A DNA stretch of 64,000 nt from Gracilaria domingensis (lineage: Eukaryota; Rhodophyta; Florideophyceae; Gracilariales; Gracilariaceae). This document shows, in pieces, positions 1 through 10,367 of this stretch. The DNA lies in the NCBI GenBank assembly GCA_022539475.1, contig VCMS01000065.1, positions 62,001-126,000 of the forward strand. The letters are read 5' to 3'. A program made the translations under genes and the position numbers. The notes under the pieces are model-generated. The model was not told where the DNA came from. It saw nothing but the letters and a program-made list of their open reading frames with translations, and ran no database searches. The stretch's first letter is position 1; each line of letters opens with the position of its first letter.

Positions 1-1
1 G

Positions 2-796
2 ATCACATTTCGACATAATGACATGGCCAGTCTGGAGGCCGTTTTGAAGGATGTTTGTCAAAAGTATGAAGATAAGAATCATGTGCAGAAGAGGTTCATT
101 GTGGTGGAGGCCATTTACGCCAACTCGGGGCATGTCGCGCCACTGGATTGCATCGTGGCTCTGAAGAATAAGTACAAGTTTCGATTGCTGCTGGATGAGA
201 GTTTCTCTATCGGCGTTTTGGGAAATGGAGGGCGCGGAGCGTTGCAGCAGTTTGGAATCGCGCGGAACGATGTTGAGATTTGCACCGCCGATTTGGGAAA
301 TGCCGTCGAATCTGTCGGTGGCTTCTGTGTGGGAAATACGGAAGTGGTTGAACATCAACGTCTTTCTGGAGCTGGATATTGTTTCTCCGCCTCTCAACCA
401 CCGTTTTTGGCGGCGGCGGCGACGGCGGCATTGTCTGTGGTAGAGCAAGAAGGAGAATCATTAGTATCTCGACTTCGGTGTAATGTGAAGCTAATGAAGT
501 CATTAATGGACATGGCCCAGCTGAAGGAAGCGGGTTGGTACATCGATGGTGACGAGCTTTCACCACTTTTGTTTGCAAGGCGATATGATGATGACGCGGA
601 TGGGAAGTTGTTCACTGACGTACAGAAGCGTTGCTTGAACGACGGCATTCTGGTTTCACGTCCTGTTTACTGCGAGGATGAATTGAAGGTGCCCAAGGAC
701 GCTGTGAAGATCACGGTTTCAGCGATTCATTCGGAGGAGATGATTCGCACAGCAGCCGAAGTTCTGATGCGTAACTTACTTCTCGCACGCGATTGA
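2..796 (+). CDS. LCB1: Serine palmitoyltransferase subunit LCB1, second copy (5' end outside window)
   Basis: The reading frame is open from base 2 to a TGA at 794-796 and covers about the last 264 residues of an LCB1-type subunit. LCB1 pairs with LCB2 in the ER membrane to condense serine with palmitoyl-CoA, the first step of sphingolipid synthesis. It is about 98% identical in DNA to the complete gene at 3254-4729, starting exactly at base 3934 of that copy. The LCB1 signature is present: the position of the PLP lysine of LCB2 is occupied by a GNAVESVGGFC segment, followed by HQRLSGAGYCFSAS. The other copy reads GNAIASVGGFC, which matches known LCB1 proteins better, so the Ala-to-Glu change here touches a conserved stretch. 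Whether the copy has an intact 5' half cannot be seen. Confidence 0.85.
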   Translation: MTFRHNDMASLEAVLKDVCQKYEDKNHVQKRFIVVEAIYANSGHVAPLDCIVALKNKYKFRLLLDESFSIGVLGNGGRGALQQFGIARNDVEICTADLGNAVESVGGFCVGNTEVVEHQRLSGAGYCFSASQPPFLAAAATAALSVVEQEGESLVSRLRCNVKLMKSLMDMAQLKEAGWYIDGDELSPLLFARRYDDDADGKLFTDVQKRCLNDGILVSRPVYCEDELKVPKDAVKITVSAIHSEEMIRTAAEVLMRNLLLARD

Positions 797-1224
797 AAAC
801 CTATGCCTTTTGTACCATCTCTTGACAGGAAGAAAACAGGCGATGAAGAGGATGATCCTCTGAGGATATGCGTTCTCGATTTGCACAATGTGCCTGGCAC
901 ACGGATCAACGCAAGCATGTTTTGATTTGTCTAACGTATATAATTGACACGCTTGATATGCGGTACAAGTTTCAACAACCTGGACGTGACTGCGTTCGAG
1001 TCGTTTCCGATGCTATTTTCCGGACATGAGCGGCTCTTGAATGCGCACAGCGTACGGCAACCCGCATGTACAACAATATTTTATGACAGGTTCAGTAGTT
1101 TGAGGTTTATGTACGGAACCGCCCCCGTAAACACAGGAAGAACGAAACGTGGTTTCGGTTTTCAATTGCAGGGGCAGGTATGCCAGCGTAAGTGGATGTT
1201 TGGGGCTGAATGATGTAGTGATGC

Positions 1225-1481
1225 GGGCGACATTCAGATAATGATGGCTCGTTCTCCTTCAGGACATCGTCAGGGATTCTTTGCTAAATGTAAACATTCA
1301 TCTTGCCAGCGCCGGCCTGTTGGATGACGATAAAGCGGTCCGCACCAAAGCCCTCGTATCTCCCTAGGTGAGGGCGGCTTTCGGTGTGAGTGATGGTGGC
1401 TTTCGCTAGTGCGATTGCGGCTTTGCTGGCATGGTCACTCGAACGGTCGAGAGAAGTAGTGGAGACTTGAGCTGCAAGTAA
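1225..1481 (-). pseudogene. Remnant of the RS-domain protein gene 3' end
   Basis: On the minus strand this stretch resembles the 3' part of the complete RS gene at 12314-13585: the segment encoding the C-terminal tail, two degenerate copies of the 21-bp (REPPSRQ) repeat and part of the following sequence. No long frame remains. It sits directly behind the LCB1 copy, as the equivalent remnants do at 5150-5560 and 8441-8880. Confidence 0.55.
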
Positions 1482-2036
1482 TTAGGAAAGAAACTAAATA
1501 CGAATACGCCCCGGGTGTTTACCTTCTTCCGGACTGCACATGGTGCGTATTCGTAATTACAATTACAAGGACCAAAAAATTCCTCAAAATCTACACTTGT
1601 CACCACGCACATGCACCACCAGGGAAGCAACGAACCGGGGAAGCAACTAACCAATCGTCCCACAGCACTGGCGCACAGCGAGCGCGAACAGGTGCGGCAC
1701 AACGTGCAGCACCGCCCAAATGTCGCGGCAAATGGACAGCGAGAGCGGGAAATGGAGTTCAGGCCTCAGGCCTGAACTCCGGCCGGCGGCGCCAACCGGC
1801 CGGCGGTCCCACAACTCATGCTGGGGCCGCCGGCCGGTTGTGAGGCCTTCGTTACACACAGCCCATGAGCTAGCAGCGTTACGTGTCGTGCCGGGTGCGT
1901 CCGTTTACGGTCAGCACCCCTCGTCGTCGCGGGCGCCATGGAGGACAAAAGGCAGCCCCGCACTCCTCACTTGGCAGTTCGGTGAGCCGCCTTTCGGCTG
2001 CAGCAACGAGTCACAATCTTCTAACTATCTTGAAGG
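1482..2036. other. Intergenic stretch with two inverted repeats
   Basis: No gene is seen. A perfect palindrome with 13-bp arms around one central base lies at 1754-1780, and a second GC-rich inverted repeat (about 17-bp arms, one mismatch, short loop) at about 1795-1842. Together they could fold into adjacent hairpins. I found no TATA box before the gene at 2037. Confidence 0.5.
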
Positions 2037-2747
2037 ATGGCAACATACAATGTTTTTTTCTCAGAGAACCCGTACTTTACGTATAACATGCACGCGAAGC
2101 CAATGCAAGGCATCTTGCGCCCTCCATCGCGCTGCTCATCGTCTGGATGTTTGGGGTCACCACGCTCACAGCCGGATCGGCACGTAACCTTCATCCGGCA
2201 CAAGGCGGTTCGACCAGGCTTCCACTTCGACGACCCACGCCAACGTCGCTCAGCTTCATCAGGGGAAATGGTACGAGTCGGCCACGCCGCACCACCGGTG
2301 CAGCCGAAACGCACAGAGGATCATATTCGTTCACGCCATCGCAAGCGTAACCACTTCCCCACACCAAAGCAGAAGAAGAGTCCTCTACTCGCTCTGATAG
2401 ATGCTGAACAGCAGCCGTCGTCATCGTCACACGGCTCGAAATCAGCTCCGGCCCTGAAAACATGGCGGGATCCCAGAGAGCTGGTCACCGCATCAACCGA
2501 GAACCAGAACTCATCTCGAGAAGGAAAGGGGGACCGTCGATCATCCTCTCGACGCCGTGATGAAGCGGATCGTAAACGGGATGCTGAACAAGTGGGAGAA
2601 AAAAAGAAGCATCGTTCCAGTGGCAAGAGTCGATGCCACTGCAAAAAATGCGCAAAGCTAGCGGAAGAACGCCAAGTTGAAGGAAAGCACGCCGAGCGTA
2701 CTGGCCGCCGCTCGTCTGCGGCGCGATGCAAGCGGTCCAAATCTTAA
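2037..2747 (+). CDS. Small basic protein with PP1-docking-like motifs, paralogue A
   Basis: 236 residues, very basic and rich in Ser, Arg and Lys. The N-terminus (YNVFFSENPYF) is clearly homologous to that of the proteins at 6984 and 10432 (YDVVFDRNPKF). It is followed by GILR at residues 25-28 and RHVTF at 48-52, which fit the SILK ([GS]IL[RK]) and RVxF consensus docking motifs for protein phosphatase 1. The rest is low complexity, with RS/KR clusters and a CHCKKC element near residue 203. Unlike B and C it has no cysteine-string tail. It lies between two LCB1 copies. The start is chosen because the family homology begins at this Met. Function is unknown; a PP1-binding regulator is an inference from short motifs only. 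Confidence 0.6.
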   Translation: MATYNVFFSENPYFTYNMHAKPMQGILRPPSRCSSSGCLGSPRSQPDRHVTFIRHKAVRPGFHFDDPRQRRSASSGEMVRVGHAAPPVQPKRTEDHIRSRHRKRNHFPTPKQKKSPLLALIDAEQQPSSSSHGSKSAPALKTWRDPRELVTASTENQNSSREGKGDRRSSSRRRDEADRKRDAEQVGEKKKHRSSGKSRCHCKKCAKLAEERQVEGKHAERTGRRSSAARCKRSKS

Positions 2748-3253
2748 CCTTGTAAAATCTTGTGGATCATTACCTTTCTTCCACTTGTGAGTTTTCTTTG
2801 GCCTCGCTTGTATCGCTTGCTGGTAGCGTGTGCGCGTTTCACTACTCTGCTCGCACACGTCACCGCCGCCCACCGCGAGCATGCATCTTCGGGCGACGCA
2901 AGGCCAGCGCCATGTCAGCGCTGTTGAGAACGGTTTCCACAAGGAAGATGGAGCCGACACACCGATCTCCTACTGACCACGAGTCCATTCGTTCGTTCGC
3001 CATGCACGCCGTCCGAATCTGAAGAACAGAATAGAAAGCGCTCGGCTCACCCGCACTGTCTGACACGATGAACAACAACTGCGTGCGAACAACGTGACGT
3101 AATGCGCCACACGGCCACGTGGCCCTCAGCGCGCCATTCCATGCGCGCGCACAAATCCCCCGCAGCACTGCGCAGTGCGCACGACTCCCCCACCCGCCGT
3201 CAAGTCCGGCACCGCGCACGTCCCTGCCCACGAGTGCATCGCCTATCGCCATC
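2748..3253. other. Intergenic region upstream of LCB1
   Basis: No gene is supported. A few overlapping short frames occur but show no recognisable features. A clear TATA box is not seen. Confidence 0.4.
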
Positions 3254-4729
3254 ATGGCATCGTCCCAACTCGCGCTATTCCGAGTGCTCTCGGCGCACCT
3301 CTCATTCATCCCTTCCGCCGAGACGTACTATCGCGTCATCGAGGCGCTCTTCTTCCTGCTCATTCTCTACCTAGCCCTCACCCGCGCCTATCTACCATGG
3401 AAGCTCCGACAAACCGTGCCGCCCACCGCCGCCGCCTCCAAGCTCGCGTCGTGGCGCCCGACGCCGCTGGCCACCTCTCTCCCCGAGGCCGCGCGAGACA
3501 AGATGCCTCTCGACGTCAACATCGTAGCTGTGAACGGTGCAACCGTCACTATTGACAACACCACCGCGTCGCCCTCCGCCGAAGACCCGGAGCACCCTCG
3601 TGAACAAACTTCCGTGCTCAATTTTGCGACAAACGACTTTTTGGGACTGCACTCGAGCCGCGTCGTGAAGGAAGCCGCCCGAATGGCCATGCGCGACTAT
3701 GGCTGTGGCGCGTGTGGTCCGCGCGGCTTCTACGGCACTACCGATCTCCATTTGCAATGTGAACATCAGGTGGCCAAGTTTTGCAATTCTTCTAACGCAA
3801 TTCTGTACTCTTTCGGAGCTGCTACGTCCAATTCCACCATTCCGGCGTTTTGCAAGCGTGGCGACGTTGTCGTTGTTGACGAGCACATTAACTTCGCGTT
3901 GTACTCGGGCGTCAAACTTTCTCGCGCCAACATGATCACATTTCGACATAATGACATGGCCAGTCTGGAGGCCGTTTTGAAAGATGTTTGCCAAAAGTAT
4001 GAAGATAAGAATCATGTGCAGAGAAGGTTCATTGTGGTGGAGGCCATTTACGCCAACTCGGGGCATGTCGCGCCACTGGATCGCATCGTGGCGCTGAAGA
4101 ATAAGTACAAGTTTCGATTGCTGCTGGATGAGAGTTTCTCTATCGGCGTTTTGGGAAATGGAGGGCGCGGAGCGTTACAGCAGTTTGGAATCGCGCGGAA
4201 CGATGTTGAGATTTGCACCGCCGATTTGGGCAATGCCATTGCATCTGTCGGTGGCTTCTGTGTGGGAAATACGGAAGTGGTTGAACATCAACGTCTTTCT
4301 GGAGCTGGATATTGTTTCTCCGCCTCTCAACCACCGTTTTTGGCGGCGGCGGCGACGGCGGCACTGTCTGTGGTAGAGCAAGAAGGAGAATCATTAGTAT
4401 CTCGACTTCGGTGTAATGTGAAGCTAATGAAGTCATTAATGGACATGGCCCAGCTGAAGGAAGCGGGTTGGTACATCGATGGTGACGAGCTTTCACCATT
4501 TTTGTTCGCAAGGCGTTATGATGATGACGCGGATGGGAAGTTGTTCACTGACGTACAGAAGCGTTGCTTGAACGACGGCATTCTGGTTTCACGTCCTGTT
4601 TACTGCGAGGATGAATTGAAAGTGCCCAAGGACGCTGTGAAGATCACGGTTTCAGCGATTCATTCGGAGGAGATGATTCGCACAGCAGCCGAAGTTCTGA
4701 TGCGTAACTTACTTCTCGCACGCGATTGA
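3254..4729 (+). CDS. LCB1: Serine palmitoyltransferase subunit LCB1 (complete copy)
   Basis: 491 residues against 473 in human SPTLC1. The Met at 3254 is preferred to one 45 codons upstream because the family-like N-terminal membrane segment (about residues 28-47) follows it directly. Alpha-oxoamine synthase fold, with FLGLHSSRVVKEAA, CGPRGFYGTTDLHL (containing the Cys equivalent to human Cys133), RRFIVVEAIYANSG and DESFSIGVLGNGGRGA. The GNAIASVGGFC stretch lacks the PLP-binding lysine, which marks it as LCB1 rather than the catalytic LCB2. It forms the heterodimer with LCB2 on the ER and makes 3-ketosphinganine. Its 3' half and flank are duplicated at the window start. Remnants of its 3' end also follow the genes at 6984 and 10432. 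Confidence 0.93.
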   Translation: MASSQLALFRVLSAHLSFIPSAETYYRVIEALFFLLILYLALTRAYLPWKLRQTVPPTAAASKLASWRPTPLATSLPEAARDKMPLDVNIVAVNGATVTIDNTTASPSAEDPEHPREQTSVLNFATNDFLGLHSSRVVKEAARMAMRDYGCGACGPRGFYGTTDLHLQCEHQVAKFCNSSNAILYSFGAATSNSTIPAFCKRGDVVVVDEHINFALYSGVKLSRANMITFRHNDMASLEAVLKDVCQKYEDKNHVQRRFIVVEAIYANSGHVAPLDRIVALKNKYKFRLLLDESFSIGVLGNGGRGALQQFGIARNDVEICTADLGNAIASVGGFCVGNTEVVEHQRLSGAGYCFSASQPPFLAAAATAALSVVEQEGESLVSRLRCNVKLMKSLMDMAQLKEAGWYIDGDELSPFLFARRYDDDADGKLFTDVQKRCLNDGILVSRPVYCEDELKVPKDAVKITVSAIHSEEMIRTAAEVLMRNLLLARD

Positions 4730-5385
4730 AAGCCCATGCCTTTTGTACCATCTCTTGACAGGAAGAAAACAGGGGATGAAGAGGATGATCCTCTGAGGAT
4801 ATGCGTTCTCGATTGGCACAATGTACCTGGCACACGGATCATCGCAAGTATGTTTTGATTTGTCTAACGTATATAATTGACACGCTTGATATGTCGTACA
4901 AGTTTCAACACCTGGACGTGACTGCGTTCGAGTCGTTTCCGATGTTAGTTTCCGGACGTGAGCGGCTCTTGAATTCGCACAGCGTACGGCATGTACAACA
5001 ATCTTTTATCACAGGTTCAGTAGTTAGAGGTTTATGTACGGAGCTGTTACCGTAAACACAGTAAGAACGAAACGTGGTTTCGGTTTTCAATTGCAGGGGC
5101 AGGTATGCCAGCGTAAGTGGATGTTCGGGGCTGAATGATGTAGTGATGCGAGCGGCGTTCAGATGATGATGGCTCGTTCTCCTTCGGGACAACGTCAGCA
5201 ATTCTCTGTTAGATGTAAACATTCATCTTCCCAGCGCCGGCCTGTTGGATGACGATAAAGCGGTCAGCACCAAAGCCCTCGTATCTCCCTGGGGCGATAG
5301 CGGCTCTCGCTAGTGCAATTGCGGCTCTCGCTGGCGTGGTCACTCGAACGGTCGAGATAAGTAGTCAAGACTAAGCTGCAAGTAA
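3934..5385. repeat. Segmental duplication, copy 2 (partner 1-1481)
   Basis: It matches the window start base for base from 3934, in mid-gene, through the LCB1 stop and flank to about 5385. The left edge of the repeat is set by the window limit, so the real duplication may extend further. Confidence 0.85.
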
Positions 5386-5560
5386 GACCTGAAACGGGTT
5401 CCACGAGGGGACACGAGCGACACACTCAACTATAACAACCGAAGTGACGGAGATAATAAACTGCGGCTGTCTATCGTCTCCTCAGCACCCACGGCAATGC
5501 GTCGACAAACAGCCGATGCACACGATCAGTCCCCGTCTTCAGCGTACCGCGATGACATCA
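5150..5560 (-). pseudogene. Remnant of the RS-domain protein gene
   Basis: On the minus strand it resembles the 3' half of the RS gene at 12314-13585. It retains about two copies of the 21-bp repeat, the segment corresponding to the globular domain before it (with an internal deletion), and the stretch ending in CGATGCACACGATCAGT shared with the 8.8 kb remnant. It has no open frame and lies 3' of LCB1 in convergent orientation, as expected for a decayed array unit. Confidence 0.55.
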
Positions 5561-5574
5561 CACCATACCAGGAA

Positions 5575-6983
5575 CTATCTATAGGCAGCGATTGAGATCG
5601 CGCAAGCGCGAGAACGAAAACGGCGATCTAGGTCGTTGCAGAATGCGGTGATACCGCCTTGACGGGGCGCAAAGTGAAGTGAGCGCGCCCAACGCCCTGC
5701 AGAAGGCGTGGGTGAGCGTCGCAGCGGTATGGCTTGCGGTGGCGGCGACCGGGATCCCCAACGCAAACGACGTGATTCTGCCTGCGCGCGAGTCGCTCAG
5801 CGCGCCGCGCAGACCAACTCTGAAAGGCGTGAGTTACGAGTTAGGTCAAGGCAAGAGCAACTGCCCGTCATGGTGACGGTGATCGCAATCCGTTACCGAC
5901 GGCAACCTAACCTTACGTGGCGTGTCACAAACGTCGCCACTGGCGGCCGCACCACAGCCGCAATCCATCCGCAGCCTAGGCCAAAGGATGCGAAGGGTGC
6001 CAGGCCGTGCGAGCGCGCGGGAAGAGTCTCGGTGCGCGTACGGCCGTAGAAAAGAAGAGCGTGCTCGTGTATAGACAGGGACGAGGCTCTTCCCTCTGTT
6101 CAGTGCGCTCTGGGTCGATGTACAGGTACCTTTGGTACTGCCGTGCTGCCCGCAGTGGGGACGCTACGCGAACGCCCACCGGCACGATATCGAGAGGTAT
6201 TCGTTCCGGTCCGTGAGAAACGGCTTCGACGCACGCGCTCGCATTCCAGCTAAACCCCTCCCGTGCCCGGTAAGCATGACATATACGTGTAGGCATCCAG
6301 CTACACTGGCGGCGCAGCGAGCGCGGCCGCCTCAAAAGCTGGTGCTCGATATCTCCCATCAGTTTGCGCAAACTACTTTCGGAGAACCGCATCGCACACC
6401 GCCCCCTCCCCCCCTCTTCGTCTTGCGCTCGCCCAATCTGAGGCAGAGACGGTATCAAAGGGGAAACCACGCTTCAACAGCGCCCACGGCGCGAGCTCCA
6501 CCGTCGTGGTGCGCGTCGCGGTGCGCGTTTCTCGTCCGTTTCTCTTCTGCCCGTGAACCCCGATTCTGCACTTTCCCGCCGCACTGCGGCGGGAACGTCA
6601 ACTCCACTGTGCAGTCAAATTTCGCAGAACCTCATCGCCTACCATCCCCCTTTCCCCCTCTTCGTCGCTCACTCTCTTCATCTGGGGCGAAGTTGGCACT
6701 AGAGGGGAAGGTACGCTTCAATGGCGCCCACGGCGAGAGCTCCGCCAAAGCGGTGCGTTTCTCTCCACCATTTTTCGTCTGCCCGTTACCTTCGATTCTC
6801 TGCATTCGCGCTCACGGCGCGAGCACTCCCAGTTTCTTGTCGCTCGTCCGTTTCACGGTCTTCTGCCCGCCTGCACCGACGCTGCTCGCTTGTCCAGCCC
6901 TTCACAATGTGTATAAAAGGGTTGCCGAAGCTCGCTGCGATGGGCTTCATATTCACTTCGCAGCTTGTTCAATACCTTGCAAA
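5575..6983. repeat. Duplicated upstream region of paralogue B (partner about 8905-10431)
   Basis: Long blocks of this region recur, with indels, at about 8905-10431 upstream of paralogue C. They include the GCGATTGAGATCGCGCAAGC-like block, the AAGAAGAGCGTG block near 6050/9480, and the promoter-proximal part. Within it, a unit of about 248 bp is repeated in tandem (compare 6381 with 6629 and 6467 with 6715). No gene is seen in 5561-6983. Confidence 0.7.
6912..6919 (+). promoter_or_regulatory. TATA box of paralogue B
   Basis: TATAAAAG lies 72 bp before the ATG at 6984, in a stretch nearly identical to that before paralogue C, where the same motif is at the same distance. Confidence 0.7.
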
Positions 6984-7697
6984 ATGGTTGGATACGACGT
7001 AGTCTTCGACAGGAACCCGAAGTTCAACTATGACCGGAGGGCAAGGCCGTCCAAAAAGATACTCAGGCGTCAGCGGTCTTCATCGCCCGGGCCGTCAAGA
7101 AGAGTTTCATTTGAAGAAAGAGCCGAGATAAGCCCGGATTTCTACCGCGATTACGTGCAGCCGACGGAAAGCAAGCGTAAAGGCGGAAGGGATCGTCGAG
7201 GGAGCATGTCGGCCTCTGGCAGTAGACGCTCTGTATCGACACATGCCGAGCATTCCCATGAAGATCCGCTTGGAACGTCATATAGAACCGGCGACAGGCC
7301 TGTATCACCACCGCGTCGTCATCGGAGGCGATCACGGTCGTCGAGTAATCGGAGTGACTGGGAAGACGGCCATCGCGAGCGGCAGCGGAATTATTGGGAG
7401 TGTCACGATCCCGAGCCGCAGCTGGAACACGGGGAAGAAAGTGAAGATGAGGATGAGACGGAGGAATTGGAATGCGGAGAATGGAAACCGGGACGTTCAA
7501 GAAGAGGGCGATCCGGCGACTATGAGACGCGCGGAAGCTCATGTTGCAGCGCGTGTTGTTGCACGTGTGACTACGAATGTTGCGGTGAATATTGCTGCGC
7601 ATGCTATTCAGAAACGAGGCGGGAGAGACGCCATCGAAGGGACTGCGTGGCGGTGTACTGCGTCCGCATTTCAACTTGTAGTTCTCTGTGCTGTTGA
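6984..7697 (+). CDS. Small protein with PP1-docking-like motif and cysteine-string tail, paralogue B
   Basis: 237 residues. The conserved N-terminus (YDVVFDRNPKF) leads to ILRR (26-29) and RRVSF (39-43); the latter fits the RVxF docking consensus of protein phosphatase 1. The middle is Arg/Ser rich with SPP/SR dipeptides, followed by an acidic stretch (HGEESEDEDETEELE). The last 50 residues contain about 18 cysteines in strings (SCCSACCCTC and others) interrupted by a basic RRERRHRR block. Cysteine strings of this kind are palmitoylated membrane anchors in cysteine-string proteins; extending that here is inference. The start is fixed by homology to paralogue C and a TATA box 72 bp upstream. 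The function is unknown. Confidence 0.65.
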   Translation: MVGYDVVFDRNPKFNYDRRARPSKKILRRQRSSSPGPSRRVSFEERAEISPDFYRDYVQPTESKRKGGRDRRGSMSASGSRRSVSTHAEHSHEDPLGTSYRTGDRPVSPPRRHRRRSRSSSNRSDWEDGHRERQRNYWECHDPEPQLEHGEESEDEDETEELECGEWKPGRSRRGRSGDYETRGSSCCSACCCTCDYECCGEYCCACYSETRRERRHRRDCVAVYCVRISTCSSLCC

Positions 7698-7911
7698 AGA
7701 AAGCAACAGCTACTTCCGATCCCGGTCACAAGCTATCCTTTGTCGTAGGTCCAAGCCCAGTGCTCATCGTAGTAAAATCCGTATCATTATGGGTTGTTTG
7801 AATTTATGTTGGGCAGATGCCTAACTTAACTTGATCGTCCGTCTAAAAAGACATGGTGTGTCTGTGTAGACCAACGATCGATCTTGTTTTGATTTGAACG
7901 ATGCGGCGAGT
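7698..7911. other. 3' flank of paralogue B
   Basis: It contains a GTAGTAAAATCCGT-like element, also present behind paralogue C near 11440, which marks the common 3' flank of both. Nothing else is seen. Confidence 0.4.
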
Positions 7912-8440
7912 ATCACGGCCTCAACGATTCATTCGGAGAACATGAAGTAGCCCGGCGGCCGAGGTTCTGATTTGTCTTTTACTTACGCGCGCTTGCGATA
8001 ACGCATGCTTTATGTACCATCTCTTGACAGGAAAGAAGGTAGGCGGCGAGGAGGATGATCGTCTCCGCTTTCGACGACCAGGTGCCTTCGTAGTATGACC
8101 TACACGCGGATCATCGCAAGCATGTCTTGATTTGTCTAACGTTAAATGATTGAAAAGCTTGCAAGTCGTTCATGTATATTAACATCCTGGACGTTCTTTT
8201 CCGATGAAAGTTTCCAGACTTGAGCTGCTTTTGAATGCGCGCAGTGTAGGGCAACCCCCATGCACCACAATCTTTTATCACCGTTTCAGTAGTTAGGGGT
8301 GTATGTGCAGAGCTAATGCCGTTATAAAAGTAAGAACGACAACTTGGTGTCAGTTTTCAATTGTAGGGGGTATACCAGCATTAGTAGACGTTTGGTATTG
8401 AATGATGTACGTGTAGTGATGCGAGCGACGTTCAGACGAC
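7912..8440 (+). pseudogene. LCB1 3'-end remnant with its 3' flank
   Basis: The first 80 bases or so match the last codons of LCB1 (CGATTCATTCGGAG... through the equivalent of the stop). The following sequence matches the LCB1 3' flank (TGTACCATCTCTTGACAGGA, the CACGCGGATCATCGCAAGCA block, TTGATTTGTCTAACGT). The body of the gene is gone. This shows that paralogue B was once followed by LCB1, as A still is. Confidence 0.75.
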
Positions 8441-8880
8441 GATGGATAGTAGTCCTTCGGGAGAACGTCAGCGACTCTTTGCTAAATGTAAACAATCATC
8501 TCCCTTGCGCCGCCCTGTTCAAAGTTGATGACGCGGTCAGTATCAGAGCCGTCGTATCTCCCTGGCGCGATGGCGGCTCTGGCTGGCGTAGTCGCTCATA
8601 CTGCGACAGCGCGCGCGAGTCAGAGTCCTTGCTAGACTCACAGGCACGCTTTCGTCGCGACGCAGGACAGCAAAATCGTCCAAACGCTCACGGTCGAAAC
8701 AAAGCTGCATGTAAGACTTGAAACGGGTTCTACGAGGGGACACGAGCGGCACAACTCAACTATATCATCCGAAATGACGGAGATATTGAACTGCGGCTGT
8801 CTGTCGTCTCCTCAACACCCACGATAACGCATCGACCAACAGCCAATGCACACGATCAGTCCGAAGCGACCATTTTCAGC
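8441..8880 (-). pseudogene. Remnant of the RS-domain protein gene
   Basis: A minus-strand fragment encodes RRTRFKSYMQLCFDRER...VLRRDESVP, clearly homologous to RRTRFKSFSQLCFDHER...VVRRDESVL in the complete RS protein. The RS domain is missing and only about one copy of the 21-bp repeat is left. The best-preserved piece is 8543-8752. Confidence 0.75.
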
Positions 8881-9292
8881 TTACAGCGATGGCACGAACG
8901 GCACCATTGAAGGAGCGATCGGCCTGAGATCCCGCAAGCGCGACGCGTGAGCGCGAGAACGTAAAAGGCGATCTTGGTCGTGAACAGCGCAAAGTCCGCT
9001 CCCAACGCCATAAAGAAGGCGAGGGCGAGCGTCGCGGCGGCATGATGTGGCTTGCGGCGGTGGCGACCGGGAACCCACCGCCAACGACGAAATGGGGCGC
9101 GCGCGAGTCGCTCAGTAGTACTGAGTCAGTACGCCACGCAGACCAAAGGCGTGAGTGATGAGTTAGGTCAAGGCAAGAGCAACTGCCCGTCATGGTGACG
9201 ATGATCGCCCGCCGTTACCGAAGGCAACATACGTGGCGCGTCACTAGTGTCGCCACTAGCGGCCGTGAGGCCGCTCCACACAGTGTGGATGG

Positions 9293-9335
9293 ATTGCGGG
9301 TGTGGACTCCACAGTGTGGAGTCCACACCCGCAAT
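9293..9335. repeat. Perfect 43-bp palindrome
   Basis: Two 21-bp arms (9293-9313 and 9315-9335) are exact reverse complements around one central base. It could extrude a cruciform or form a hairpin in RNA. The corresponding place before paralogue B lacks it, so it arose after that duplication or was lost there. Confidence 0.9.
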
Positions 9336-10359
9336 TCATACACAACCTGTACATATCTAGAGTAGGGCATCCGGCATAGGGGCGCAGGGGGCAAACACTA
9401 GCAGCAAATGACAAGCTGAAGAGCACGCGGGGGGAGAATCGCAGGCTCTCTACCAGAGCGCGTACGGCCGTAGCAAAGAAGAGCGTGGCAGTGGACAGGG
9501 ACAAGGCTCTTCCCTCCGTTCGGTGCGCCCTGTGTCGATGCTCCGCCCGCCGTGGGGACGCTTTGGAAACGCCTACACGGTATCGATAAGCAATCGTCGC
9601 GGCCCATGAGAAATGGCCTAGAGGCCCTCGACGCACACATTCCGCTCCGATTTGCGGCAAGCATTACATATACAGTACGTGTAGCATGCATCGAGCTACA
9701 CTGGCGGCGCAGCGAGCGCGGCAGAGCCGTCTTGAAAGAGGTCTCAGATGATCAGAAGCTGCTGCACCCGTCGCAGTGCCGCGTTTGCACCAATTTGACT
9801 GCGCAACCAACTTTCGGAGGACCGCATCGTGTACCGCCCAATGCCCTTCGTCGGGCGCTCCCCCCATCTGGGGCGGAGAGGGTATCAAAGGGGATGCCAC
9901 GCTTCAACAGCGCCCACGGCGCGAGCTCCACCGTCGCGGTGCGCGTCTCTCGTCCGTTTCTCTTTTGCCCGTTGACCCCGATTCTCCATTTTCCCGCCGC
10001 ACTGCGGCGGGAGCACCGACTTTACTGCGCAATCAAATTCAGTAGAACCGCATCGCCTTCCGTCCCCCTTTCCCCCTCTTCGTCGCGCGCTCCCTCTATC
10101 TGAGGCGAAGCGGGCAGCAAAGGGGGAGGTACGCTTCAATGGCGCACACGGCGTGAGCTCCGCCAAAGCGGTGCGTTTCTCTCGTCCGTTTTTCGTCTGC
10201 CCGTATGTCTGCCCGTTAACTTCGATTCTGGGCATTCGCGCTCACGGCGCGAGCGTCCAGAATCGAAGCAACATTCTCGGTTTCTCGTCACTCGACCGTT
10301 TCGCTGTCTTCCGCCCACCTGCAACGACGCTGCTCGCTCTTCCAGCCCTTCACAATGCG

Positions 10360-10367
10360 TATAAAAG
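10360..10367 (+). promoter_or_regulatory. TATA box of paralogue C
   Basis: TATAAAAG lies 72 bp before the ATG at 10432, in the same context as the TATA box of paralogue B. Confidence 0.7.

Larger units (their letters stand above)
1..1481. repeat. Segmental duplication, copy 1 (partner 3934-5385)
   Basis: The block holds the LCB1 3' half, its 3' flank and the tail of an RS-gene remnant. It matches 3934-5385 throughout. Coding identity is about 98%; the flank is more diverged and has small indels. Homology stops near 1481, after a GCTGCAAGTAA segment shared by both copies. Confidence 0.85.
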
